The notes below the pieces were generated by a model. It was not told the DNA's origin. It saw only the letters and a list, made by a program, of their open reading frames with translations, and ran no database searches. A stretch of DNA of 64,000 nt, from contig NZ_CP066126.1 of assembly GCF_020544465.1 (NCBI RefSeq), positions 1,426,001-1,490,000 of the forward strand, given 5' to 3'. Both the position numbers and the translations under genes were made by a program. This DNA is from Chromobacterium rhizoryzae (GTDB lineage: Bacteria; Pseudomonadota; Gammaproteobacteria; Burkholderiales; Chromobacteriaceae). Below are positions 42,414 to 52,711 of this stretch, piece by piece (within the stretch, counting starts at the first letter, position 1; the number at the start of each line of letters is the position of its first letter).

Positions 42414-43501
42414 GAGGTGGCTTCTTTCTGGCCTGGCTTCGCCGACGCGCGGCCGCGCCGCAGGCTGCTCAGCAGCAGGATGATGAAAAACAGCAGGGTC
42501 AGCGCATTGAGCAGGCCGGCCGCGCGCCGCCAGGCGAAAGCGCCGTCCAGCATGCCGTACAGCCGCAGCAGCAAGGACAGGTGCAGGGCCGCCAAGGGCG
42601 CGTAGAACAGCGGGCGGTAAGGCAGTTTCAGCCGCGTCAGCGCCGGAATGATGATGGGCGCGTGGCCGAACACCATGGAAAACACAAAGCCCAGGCCCAC
42701 CGCGTGCAAGGCCGCGTCGCGCCAGGGATGGCCGGGCAGCAACGCGCCGGCCAGGCCCAATGCGCCGGCGACGGCCAGCCAGCCGTAGCCGCAGAGCAGG
42801 GCGACGGCGATATAGCGGGTCAGCCCGCGCTGGCGCGCGTTGCGCCGGGCGATGTCGTGGCGCAGCAGCCAGACGGCCAGCGCCAGCAAGGCCGCCGCGT
42901 ACAGCCGCAGACCGGCGTCCGGCCGCCACAGGGACAGGACCGCGCCGCCGCCCAGCGTCAGCGCCGCCAGCGCGAAGCCGCGTCGGGCCGCGGAAGACAG
43001 CGGCAGCAAGCGGGTCAGTTCCAGCCGTTCGCCGGCAATGGTCAGGATCAGGAAGGCCAGCCACCAGGGCACGGCCGTCTGCAGATCGCCGCCCAGCTGC
43101 CAGGCCAGCGCGCCGATCAGCCAGCACAGCGCGGCGGCGGCCAGGGTCAGGGTGAAGGCGGCGGCCTGACGCCGCAGCACCTGGACGCTGCCGGCCAGCA
43201 AGACGGCGGCGGCCAGCGTTTGCAGCCACTGCGCCGCCGGCGGCGGCAGGCCGGCGATCAGGCACAGACCGGACAAGCCCGCGGCCGCCGGTGCCAGCAA
43301 GGCCCAGCCGCGGTTCAAGGCCACCGCCCGCTCCAGGCTGATCACGCCGCCGAAGAAGGCGCCTATCATCAGCGCGCCGTGCCAGCCGGCCAGCGCCGCG
43401 GCGGCGGCCGGTACGGCCCAGCCCAGGCGCGCCAGACCAGCCAGCGCGCCGCAGAGCAGGGCCAGCGCGGCCAGACCCAGCCAGGGCAGCCGGGCCTTCA
43501 T
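42410..43501 (-). CDS. nnrS: NnrS-family heme/copper membrane protein
   Basis: This 363-aa protein has about 12 hydrophobic segments. MIGAFFGGVISLERAVAL, then HAVGLGFVFSMVFGHAPIIIPAL with histidines, and FYAPLAALHLSLLLRLYG fit the NnrS family. NnrS was found in Rhodobacter as a nitric-oxide-related heme and copper protein and protects against nitrosative stress in Vibrio. It overlaps the DUF59 and hemerythrin genes by four bases each (ATGA). The operon has an NsrR-like site. The assignment rests on the fold pattern and on neighbours. Confidence 0.8.
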   Translation of the reverse strand: MKARLPWLGLAALALLCGALAGLARLGWAVPAAAAALAGWHGALMIGAFFGGVISLERAVALNRGWALLAPAAAGLSGLCLIAGLPPPAAQWLQTLAAAVLLAGSVQVLRRQAAAFTLTLAAAALCWLIGALAWQLGGDLQTAVPWWLAFLILTIAGERLELTRLLPLSSAARRGFALAALTLGGGAVLSLWRPDAGLRLYAAALLALAVWLLRHDIARRNARQRGLTRYIAVALLCGYGWLAVAGALGLAGALLPGHPWRDAALHAVGLGFVFSMVFGHAPIIIPALTRLKLPYRPLFYAPLAALHLSLLLRLYGMLDGAFAWRRAAGLLNALTLLFFIILLLSSLRRGRASAKPGQKEATS

Positions 43502-43830
43502 GCCTGCCAGCCGAAATGGCGGCGGCTGTCCTCGCTCATTCTTTCCGGCGACCAGGCCGGCTCCCACACCAGATTGACGTGGATGCGGCGCTGCGGCGGC
43601 AGGCCGTGGGTAAGCGCGAACTCCACCTCGTCCAGAATCATTTCGCCCATCGGACAGGCGGGCGAGGTCATGGTCATCTCGATCAACAGCTGTTCCGCTT
43701 GCGGATCGATGCGATAGACCAGGCCGAGGTCGATGATGTTGACGCCGATTTCCGGGTCTATGACCTGGCGCAGCAAGCTGCGCGCCAAGTCCACTTCCTG
43801 TTGCTGTTCGGCTGAGAGCGGGTCCGGCAT
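43498..43830 (-). CDS. DUF59/MIP18-type iron-sulfur assembly protein
   Basis: This 110-aa protein carries VIDPEIGVNIIDLGLVYRI and MTMTSPACPMGEMILDEV, the hallmark of the SufT/PaaD/MIP18 family, including the conserved cysteine in SPACPMG. The family helps insert or repair Fe-S clusters. It is the first gene of an operon with NnrS and a hemerythrin, suggesting repair of clusters damaged by nitric oxide. The ATG follows AAAGG by about nine bases. Confidence 0.9.
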   Translation of the reverse strand: MPDPLSAEQQQEVDLARSLLRQVIDPEIGVNIIDLGLVYRIDPQAEQLLIEMTMTSPACPMGEMILDEVEFALTHGLPPQRRIHVNLVWEPAWSPERMSEDSRRHFGWQA

Positions 43831-43844
43831 GGTGGTCGCCTTTA

Positions 43845-43867
43845 AAGGTATATGTTTATTACACCTT
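43845..43867 (-). promoter_or_regulatory. NsrR-like palindrome at the DUF59-NnrS-hemerythrin promoter
   Basis: A 23-bp imperfect inverted repeat reads, on the minus strand, AAGGTGTAATA, one base, ACATATACCTT. Each 11-bp half agrees with the NsrR half-site AAGATGTATTT at about eight positions. It sits 15-37 bp upstream of the DUF59 start codon. NsrR control would fit the nitric-oxide theme of the operon. Confidence 0.55.
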
Positions 43868-43908
43868 ATGGATGCTACGCCGGCGGCGGGGTGCGGGCAA
43901 TAGCCCGT

Positions 43909-45513
<1,605 letters not shown>

Positions 45514-45661
45514 ATATTATCTATTTGGATAATTGAATAGACTATTTTATCAAAAAAGACTTGATGACGGTTTTGCCGAAACCGACGGCGCGGACCTGGG
45601 TGGAAGGATTGTTATTGTTAAATCAATGGCTTGAATGTTTAATTTCAAGTTGTCATGAAGC

Positions 45662-45677
45662 TGGCACGATTCTGGCA
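45662..45677 (+). promoter_or_regulatory. Sigma-54 promoter for rtcB
   Basis: TGGCACGATTCTGGCA matches TGGCAC-N5-TTGCA except for one base, with GG and GC ten bases apart as required (45663-45664 and 45675-45676). It points to rtcB, whose start is 385 bp downstream because elements A7 and B2 lie between. The RtcR activator is encoded divergently. The upstream AT-rich stretch (45514-45560) probably holds the rtcR promoter. Confidence 0.85.
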
Positions 45678-45743
45678 ATACGCGGAACGGGCGCGGCGGC
45701 GCAAGCCTGCCCGCGCCTTGGGGCGAAGCGCGCCGGCGGCGCG

Positions 45744-45895
45744 CTAAGAACCTGTTCACGATCTGCTGCGCTTCGTGAAGCGTTGCACGGTGAGTACAAG
45801 CTCAAAAATGCTCATGTACCACGAGTACATTCCGCCTTTTCGCTTGTTTTCGCCTTGCCTCGCTCTTGCTCGCGAGATCGTGAACAGGTTCTAAG
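45744..45895 (+). mobile_element. Element A, copy 7, in the rtcB leader
   Basis: Full-length copy from CTAAGAACCTGTTCACGATC to GATCGTGAACAGGTTCTAAG, with perfect terminal inverted repeats of 20 bases. Inner CTGCTGCGCTTCGTGAAGCG, AAAATGCTCATGTACC and CTTGCTCGCGAGATCG blocks are present. Element B copy 2 follows directly and shares the CTAAG. Confidence 0.9.
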
Positions 45896-46032
45896 ACCCG
45901 CTAACAGAACCCCTGATCCTGCGTTGCGCCTCCTTGTCGTACGACTGGTGCTGTCGCTTCGCAGACACTTCGTTTTCTGCGTCGGCGCGCCTTGGCTCAG
46001 GTAGGCAGCGCGGTTTTGTTAGCGGCTCTAAA
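45891..46032 (+). mobile_element. Element B, copy 2, in the rtcB leader
   Basis: It runs from CTAAGACCCGCTAACAGAAC to GGTTTTGTTAGCGGCTCTAA. Inner blocks CCTGATCCTGCGTTGCGCC, CTTCGTTTTCTGCGTCGGCG and CCTTGGCTCAGGTAGGC are present. It starts in the CTAAG of element A copy 7 and ends 30 bp before rtcB. Confidence 0.88.
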
Positions 46033-46061
46033 AACAGATATGCACAAAGAAAGACAAGAAT

Positions 46062-47288
<1,227 letters not shown>

Positions 47289-47432
47289 GCGGCGGTTCAT
47301 GATCGGGCGCGCGGCGGGGCGGGCCAGCGCGGGAGCGGTTTTTAAGCTTCTTTGCTAGCCGTCCGGCCTGCGCGCGGCGGACATTGAACAGCAGCTAAAG
47401 CAAGCCCCTAGGCAGGGCTGGAGACAAAGATA

Positions 47433-48257
47433 ATGCGAGAATTTTTATTTCAACACCCGCTGGAAGACGCGATGCGCGAGCGGGTGCGGCGCGAACTGGA
47501 CGCGCTGGAAGGACGGCACCGGGTGCGAGTGCTTTACGCCTGTGAATCCGGCAGCCGCGCCTGGGGTTTTCCGTCGCCGGACAGCGATTACGACGTGCGC
47601 TTCATCTACGTGCACGAGCCGGAATGGTATTTGCGCGTGATGCCGCAGCGCGACGTGATCGAACTGCCGATCAACGATGAGCTGGACATCAGCGGCTGGG
47701 AGCTGCGCAAGGCGCTGCGCCTGCTGCAAGGCTCCAACCCCACGCTGTGCGAATGGTTGCAATCGCCGCTGGTGTACCGGGCGGACCCGCAGGCGCTGCG
47801 GCTGCTGCGCGGCCTGGCGCCGGACTTCCGCTCGGACCTCAAGTGTCGCTGGCACTACCTGGCGATGGCGCGCAAAAACTTCGACGCCCATCTGCAGGGC
47901 GACAGCGTGTGCCTGAAAAAATACCTGTACGTGCTGAGAGCCTTGCTGGCGGTGCGTTGGCTGGACGCCGGCCGCGGCATGCCGCCGACGCGTTTCGCCC
48001 AACTGGCCGCCGGCACCGTCGACGACGCCGAACTGGCCGCCGAGATCAACCGCCTGCTGGCGGTGAAGATCGCCTGCGGCGAGACCATGCGCGGACCGCG
48101 CCGCCCGCGGATCCACGCTTTCATCGAGCGGCAGCTGGCGGCGGCGGAACCGGCGCCGGCCCTGGCGCGGCCCAGCGGCGACAACGCGCGGCTGGACCAA
48201 GCCTTGTGGCGGCTGGCCAGGCTGCTAGACCATGAGCTGAAATTGGTGTCCAGCTGA
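47433..48257 (+). CDS. RlaP-type predicted nucleotidyltransferase of RNA repair
   Basis: This 274-aa protein is of the PF10127 group. The polymerase-beta-like motif is ACESGSRAWGFPSPDSDYDVRFIY, with G40-S41 and the metal aspartates D52 and D54. A helical C-terminal half (SNPTLCEWLQSP, CLKKYLYVLRALLAVRW) follows. Members of this group are found next to RtcB or other RNA ligases and are thought to add nucleotides during RNA repair; the activity is not proven. The gene starts 145 bp after rtcB in the same direction and is probably co-regulated by RtcR. Confidence 0.88.
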   Translation: MREFLFQHPLEDAMRERVRRELDALEGRHRVRVLYACESGSRAWGFPSPDSDYDVRFIYVHEPEWYLRVMPQRDVIELPINDELDISGWELRKALRLLQGSNPTLCEWLQSPLVYRADPQALRLLRGLAPDFRSDLKCRWHYLAMARKNFDAHLQGDSVCLKKYLYVLRALLAVRWLDAGRGMPPTRFAQLAAGTVDDAELAAEINRLLAVKIACGETMRGPRRPRIHAFIERQLAAAEPAPALARPSGDNARLDQALWRLARLLDHELKLVSS

Positions 48258-48361
48258 AAGGACAGCATTGCGTATTCCATCGGGATAATAAGATGTGGGC
48301 GGCGGGCGGTACGGACTTGCGCCGGACGCCGCCGTCCTGACATCAACCCGGGGGTATCCTG

Positions 48362-48994
48362 ATGAGCTACACCAATGTCGAATCCAGGCCTGGCCAACAG
48401 CCGCGCCATGGCCAAGTGTTCAAGCCGGAATCGCGCGGCCAGTTCTGCGTGGACGGCGTCAACGCCCAATGCCCGCTGCAAAGCTGGCAGGTCAACGGCC
48501 TGGAAGGCGGCAAATTCTTCCCCGCCGGCGCGGGTGGCCTGCGCGACCCGCTGGCGCCGGACGACGTGGCCAATGTGGCCCCGCCGGCGGACGGCAAGAT
48601 CGCCAGCGCCGGCCAGGCCTTCGCCGCGGTGCTGGACGAGCAGAGCGCCGAGCGTTGGCACAAGCACCCGGTCAAATCCGGTCAGGCGCAGGAATTCCAT
48701 TGGAGCTATCACGCCGTCCACCTGACCCGGCGCTGGAACTACTTCATCACCAAGCCCGGCTGGAATCCCAATCAGCCGCTGAGCCGCGCCCAGTTCGAGT
48801 CCGAGCCTTTCTACAAAGTGGAACTGACCGCCCAGCCGTACTGGTCCCACGGCGCCGAACTGATGCCGCCGGACCCCACCATCCACAACGTCAGGCTGCC
48901 GGAGCGCCAGGGCTATCACGTGGTGCTGGCGGTCTGGGAAGTGGCCGACACCGGCAACGCCTTTTATCAGGTGATCGATTTCGACTTCAGCTGA
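48362..48994 (+). CDS. AA10 lytic polysaccharide monooxygenase (chitin-binding) lacking a signal peptide
   Basis: This 210-aa copper monooxygenase fold should cleave chitin oxidatively. The N-terminal ligand motif HGQVFKPESRGQFC starts at H16, and the second copper ligand is H120 in YHAVHLTRRWNYFITK. The axial-site segment GNAFYQVIDFDF ends the protein. In this family the first His must be the mature N-terminus, normally exposed by signal peptidase. Here only MSYTNVESRPGQQPR precedes it, and an in-frame TGA lies 24 nt upstream, so no signal peptide has been missed. It is followed 67 bp later by a GH18 chitinase. Confidence 0.88.
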   Translation: MSYTNVESRPGQQPRHGQVFKPESRGQFCVDGVNAQCPLQSWQVNGLEGGKFFPAGAGGLRDPLAPDDVANVAPPADGKIASAGQAFAAVLDEQSAERWHKHPVKSGQAQEFHWSYHAVHLTRRWNYFITKPGWNPNQPLSRAQFESEPFYKVELTAQPYWSHGAELMPPDPTIHNVRLPERQGYHVVLAVWEVADTGNAFYQVIDFDFS

Positions 48995-49061
48995 TCGACG
49001 CGCATCGCGCAAGGCGCGGCGGCCTGGGCCGCCGCTGTCGTCTCCATGAAAGGAAGGGCAG

Positions 49062-50492
49062 ATGAATCAATTCGCCAAGCCGGAACGGCGCGCGCTGAGC
49101 GACGACGCCTCATTGATGCCGGAGATCGCGGGCAACTTCTTGATGGGCTTCTGGCACAACTGGCCGTCGGAGCCGGGCAACGGCTACCAGCGCGGCCAGT
49201 CCGCGGACCTGCCGCTGGCGGAAACCCCGGCCGACTACAATATCGTGGCGGTGGCCTTCATGAAGGGCGCCGGCATTCCCACTTTCAAACCCTACAATCT
49301 GAGCGATCAGGCCTTCCGCGAACAAGTGGGCGAACTCAATCGCCAGGGGCGGGCGGTGCTGATCTCGCTGGGCGGCGCGGACGCCCACATCGAACTGCAT
49401 GCCGGGCAAGAGCAAGCGCTGGCCGACGAAATCATCCGCCTGGTGGAAACCTACGGCTTTGACGGCCTGGACATCGATCTGGAGCAAAGCGCCATCGCCG
49501 CCGCCGACAACAGCGCGGTGATCCCGGCCGCGCTCAAACGGGTCAAGGACCATTACGCCGCCGAGGGCCGCGGCTTCATCATCAGCATGGCGCCGGAATT
49601 CCCCTACCTGAAGACCGGGGACAAATACGCGCCTTACCTCGCCGCGCTGGACGGCTATTACGACTTCATCGCCCCGCAGTACTACAACCAGGGCGGCGAC
49701 GGCGTCTGGGTGGACGAGCTGAACGCCTGGCTGTCTCAGGACAACCAGGAGCAAAAAGAAGACTTTCTTTATTACCTGACCGATAGCCTGATCAACGGCA
49801 GCCGCGGCTTCCTGCGCATTCCGGCGGACAAGTTCGCCATCGGCCTGCCGGCCAACAACGACGCCGCCGCCACCGGCTATGTGGCGGACCCCGGCGCGGT
49901 GTACCGCGCCTTCAGCCGCCTGGCCGCCGACGGCAATCCCATCCGCGGCTTGATGACCTGGTCCGTCAACTGGGACGCCGGACGCGACGCCGGCGGCCGG
50001 CCGTACGACTGGGGCTTTGTCCGCGACTACGCCGAACTGATCCACGGCGAAAGCGGCGGCAACCGGCCGGGCGCGCCGCAAAACCTCAAGGTGGACAGCC
50101 GCAGCGACACCGCCATCAGCCTGAGCTGGGAAGCCTCCCAGGGCGGTGAACAGCCGGTGGCGCATTACCAGCTGCACCGCGACGGCCAGCCGGCGGGGGA
50201 GACCAGCGCGCTCAACTACCTGGACAGCGGCCTGCGGCCCGGCACCGCCTACCGTTATTTCGTCACCGCGCTGGACGCCGCCGGCCACGCCTCCGGCCCC
50301 AGCAACAGCGTGAGCGCCAGCACCAGCGGCGGCGGGCCGGAGCCGGAGTTTCCGGAGTGGTTGAACGAGCACGACTACCAGGTGGATGACGGCGTCAGCT
50401 ACCAGGGCCAGCTTTACCGCTGCCTGCAAGCGCACCGTTCCAACCCCGGTTGGACGCCGGACGTGGCCTTCACCCTGTGGCGGCTGGCCTGA
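49062..50492 (+). CDS. GH18 chitinase with FnIII and CBM5/12 domains, no signal peptide
   Basis: This 476-aa enzyme has a GH18 barrel (about 20-335) with SLGGADAH at 102-109 and the catalytic DGLDIDLE ending in E141. A fibronectin type III domain (about 346-430) and a C-terminal CBM5/12 chitin-binding domain (about 434-476; VSYQGQLYRC and WTPD) follow. It hydrolyses chitin. It begins MNQFAKPERR with no signal peptide, and an in-frame TGA is 15 nt upstream. Its partner LPMO gene also lacks one. Export by lysis or a non-Sec route is likely but not shown. Confidence 0.93.
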   Translation: MNQFAKPERRALSDDASLMPEIAGNFLMGFWHNWPSEPGNGYQRGQSADLPLAETPADYNIVAVAFMKGAGIPTFKPYNLSDQAFREQVGELNRQGRAVLISLGGADAHIELHAGQEQALADEIIRLVETYGFDGLDIDLEQSAIAAADNSAVIPAALKRVKDHYAAEGRGFIISMAPEFPYLKTGDKYAPYLAALDGYYDFIAPQYYNQGGDGVWVDELNAWLSQDNQEQKEDFLYYLTDSLINGSRGFLRIPADKFAIGLPANNDAAATGYVADPGAVYRAFSRLAADGNPIRGLMTWSVNWDAGRDAGGRPYDWGFVRDYAELIHGESGGNRPGAPQNLKVDSRSDTAISLSWEASQGGEQPVAHYQLHRDGQPAGETSALNYLDSGLRPGTAYRYFVTALDAAGHASGPSNSVSASTSGGGPEPEFPEWLNEHDYQVDDGVSYQGQLYRCLQAHRSNPGWTPDVAFTLWRLA

Positions 50493-50504
50493 GCCTAGCC
50501 TGGC

Positions 50505-50529
50505 GGCCCGCCGTTGCGGCGGCGGGCCG
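50505..50529. terminator. GC hairpin between the convergent chitinase and binding-protein genes
   Basis: GGCCCGCCG and CGGCGGGCC-type arms around TTGCG lie 13 bp after the chitinase stop. The tail GATTAAAGTTT is only partly T-rich, so the terminator is of moderate quality. Confidence 0.6.
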
Positions 50530-50558
50530 ATTAAAGTTTGTGGGGTGAGCGGCGCCGC

Positions 50559-51593
50559 TTACGGCCGCTTGGCCGCCCAACTGGCGAAGCGCTGCTCCAG
50601 CGCCTCGCCGTGATCGGTCCAGAAGGCGGCGTCCATCGCCAGCGAGCCGGCCATATTGGCTGGATGGCTGGGCAAGTCGGCCTGGACCGCCGCCGGCAAC
50701 AGGCTGAGCGCTTTGCGGTTGCTGGGGCCGTAGGGCATCTGCTCCGAATACAGCTTTTGCTGCTCCGGCCGGCTGGCGAAGGCGATGAACTTCAGCGCCT
50801 CGTCCTTGTTGGGCGAGCCCTTGGGAATGGCCCAGTAGCTGAACTCGCTGATATTGTTGCGCCACACCATGCGCAGCTTGCGGCCCTCGCGCCGCGCCAG
50901 GCTGATGCGGCCGTTGTAGGAAGAACTCATCACCACGTCGCCGGATAGCAGGTATTGCGGCGGCTGCGCGCCGCTTTCCCACCACTGGATATAGGGCTTG
51001 AGCTGATCCAGCTTGCGAAAGGCGCGGTCCACCCCGGCCGGCGTGGCCAAGGTTTTGTAAACCTCGGCCGGCGGCACGCCGTCCGCCAATAGCGCGATCT
51101 CCAGCGTGTAGGGCGCGCCGCGGCGCAATGCCCGCTTGCCGGGGAAACGCTTCACGTCCCAGAAATCGCGCCAGCTTTGCGGCGCGGTTTTCAGCTTGTC
51201 CTCGTTGTAAGCCAGCACCATGGAGGCCAGGAACATGCCGATGGCGCAAGGCTGGGCCGCGCCGGGCACAAAGTCCGCCTTGTCGCCTATCCGCCGGTAA
51301 TCCAGCCTCTCCAGCAAGCCCTCCTCACAGCCGCGCCCTTGCGCCGCGGCGTCCACCTCCACTGCGTCCCAGCGCGAGCGGCCGGTGGCCGCCATCGCCT
51401 TGATCTTGGCGAACTCGCCGTTCCAGGCGTCCGCGACGATGCGCACGCCGCTTTGACGTTGATAGGGCGCGTAATAGGCGCGCGATTGCGCCGCCTGGTT
51501 CTCGCCGCCGTAGGACACCACCACCAGTTGGTTGGCGGAGGCGACGCCGCCGGCCAGCAGGCTGGCGGCGATGCTCAGATGCGTCAATTTCAT
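50559..51593 (-). CDS. PotD-type periplasmic binding protein (polyamine or related)
   Basis: This 344-aa protein has a signal peptide (IAASLLAGGVASANQ), then LVVVSYGGENQAAQSRAYYAPYQRQSGVRI, as in spermidine/putrescine-binding proteins. DAVEVDAAAQGRGCEEGLLERLD and NISEFSYWAIPKGSPNKDEALKFIAFASRPEQQ are further family stretches. No permease genes are adjacent. Upstream it shares TTTTATTAAAAAA with the promoter region of an XRE-cupin regulator. The ligand could be a polyamine or an opine-like amine. Confidence 0.87.
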   Translation of the reverse strand: MKLTHLSIAASLLAGGVASANQLVVVSYGGENQAAQSRAYYAPYQRQSGVRIVADAWNGEFAKIKAMAATGRSRWDAVEVDAAAQGRGCEEGLLERLDYRRIGDKADFVPGAAQPCAIGMFLASMVLAYNEDKLKTAPQSWRDFWDVKRFPGKRALRRGAPYTLEIALLADGVPPAEVYKTLATPAGVDRAFRKLDQLKPYIQWWESGAQPPQYLLSGDVVMSSSYNGRISLARREGRKLRMVWRNNISEFSYWAIPKGSPNKDEALKFIAFASRPEQQKLYSEQMPYGPSNRKALSLLPAAVQADLPSHPANMAGSLAMDAAFWTDHGEALEQRFASWAAKRP

Positions 51594-51684
51594 GATCGGT
51601 CTCCTCTGATGCTGCGTGGCCGGCTTATCCGCGCCGGCCGGGACAGTCTAGGAAGCGATCAAAAAACTGTAAAATTTATTTTGA

Positions 51685-51697
51685 TTTTATTAAAAAA
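51685..51697. promoter_or_regulatory. TTTTATTAAAAAA motif upstream of the binding-protein gene
   Basis: The same 13-mer occurs at about 52619-52631 between the XRE-cupin regulator and the oxidoreductase. It lies 92 bp upstream of the binding-protein start. It may be a shared operator part, though AT-rich promoters can match by chance. The rest of 51594-51988 holds element A copies. Confidence 0.4.
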
Positions 51698-51793
51698 CTG
51701 TTGCGGCATCGGCAGGCTTTGAGCGGGCCGGGCGCTGCGCAAGCCCGCGCGGGGAAAAACGAAAGCCGCTGAGCGAGCGGCTTTGCTGGGGGG

Positions 51794-51992
51794 CATTTCG
51801 ACGCGGTACTCGCCGTGCAACGCTTCATGACGCGCAGCAGATCGCAAACAGGCTCTTCAAAGTCTCGCGGGCTAAGGCGAGACAAGGCGAAAACGAGCGA
51901 AAAAGCGGAATGTACACGTGCTACATGAGCATTCTGAAGATGGTTTCAACGCCGTATCGCTGAAGCGCAGCAGACTTTGGCCTGGTTCTCAG
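51794..51992 (-). mobile_element. Element A, copy 8, tandem partial plus full copy
   Basis: A partial right end (GCATTTCGACGCGGTACTCG, GCGCAGCAGATCGCAAACAGGC) at 51794-51860 runs directly into a full copy, from CTCTTCAAAGTCTCGCGGGC to GCGCAGCAGACTTTGGCCTGGTTCTCA. The final TCA, read leftward, is the stop codon of the XRE-cupin regulator gene. Confidence 0.75.
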
Positions 51993-52573
51993 AAGCTGGG
52001 CGGAGTAATCACCCATATCACGATGGTCTCGCCGCTGCCCGGATTGCGGTAGCGGTGCGGCTCGCTGCTGGAATAGGCGAAGCTGTCGCCCTGTTCCAGA
52101 TGAAACTGGCGCTCGCCCACAAACAACTCCAGCGATCCCTTGAGCACAAAGCCGGCTTCCTCGCCGTTGTGGCTGTAGCCCTCGTCGCAACTGGCGCCGG
52201 GCGGGATCAGGCAATGGATCATCTCCAATTGGCGCTGGTTCTTGGGCGTCAGCAAGTGGTCGACGAAACCGCTCTGGTAATCCAGCCGCGGCCGCTGATC
52301 GCGGCGCACGATGTAGCCCTTTTCGTCCTCGGCCTGCTCGGCGGCGCCGTTGAAAAACCACTGCACCGTCACGCCCAGGCTGCGGGCGATATTCACCAGC
52401 GCGTTGATGGACGGCTGGGCCAGCTCGCGTTCGATCAGGCTGATGTGGCCCACGGACAGGCCGCTGGTTTCGGCCAGCCGGCTTAGCGTCAGGCCCTGGC
52501 GTTTGCGCAATTGGCGGATGCGGGCGCCCAGCTGCAGCGGGGCGTCGGCGGCGGATGTTGCGTTTTTGCTCAC
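51989..52573 (-). CDS. XRE-cupin transcriptional regulator (PuuR-like layout)
   Basis: This 194-aa regulator has an N-terminal XRE helix-turn-helix (LGARIRQLRKRQGLTLSRLAETSGLSVGHISLIERELAQPSINALVNIARSLGV) and a C-terminal cupin domain (CLIPPGASCDEGYSHNGEEAGFVLKGSLELFVGERQFHLEQGDSFAYSSSEPHRYRNPG). The layout is that of PuuR, the E. coli putrescine repressor. GTG 52573 with AGGA seven bases upstream is the best start; the open extension begins at TTG. It is divergent from the flavin oxidoreductase. The TGA stop is donated by element A copy 8. Confidence 0.88.
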   Translation of the reverse strand: MSKNATSAADAPLQLGARIRQLRKRQGLTLSRLAETSGLSVGHISLIERELAQPSINALVNIARSLGVTVQWFFNGAAEQAEDEKGYIVRRDQRPRLDYQSGFVDHLLTPKNQRQLEMIHCLIPPGASCDEGYSHNGEEAGFVLKGSLELFVGERQFHLEQGDSFAYSSSEPHRYRNPGSGETIVIWVITPPSF

Positions 52574-52618
52574 GATGAAATCCTGTGCCGCGGCGTGTGT
52601 TCGCGGTTCTGACTTGTA

Positions 52619-52659
52619 TTTTATTAAAAAAATTTGCAATAAATTTTAATTTAAGCAAA
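52619..52659. promoter_or_regulatory. AT-rich divergent control region with inverted repeat
   Basis: TTTTATTAAAAAA (52619-52631) is followed by a TTTGC...GCAAA inverted repeat (52633-52659) with an all-AT centre. It lies between the XRE-cupin regulator and the oxidoreductase. Binding by the regulator is inferred. Confidence 0.5.
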
Positions 52660-52711
52660 ATCAAACTGCCATAGAGCTGGCGTCCGCCAAACCCGATCAA
52701 AGGTCCACGCG

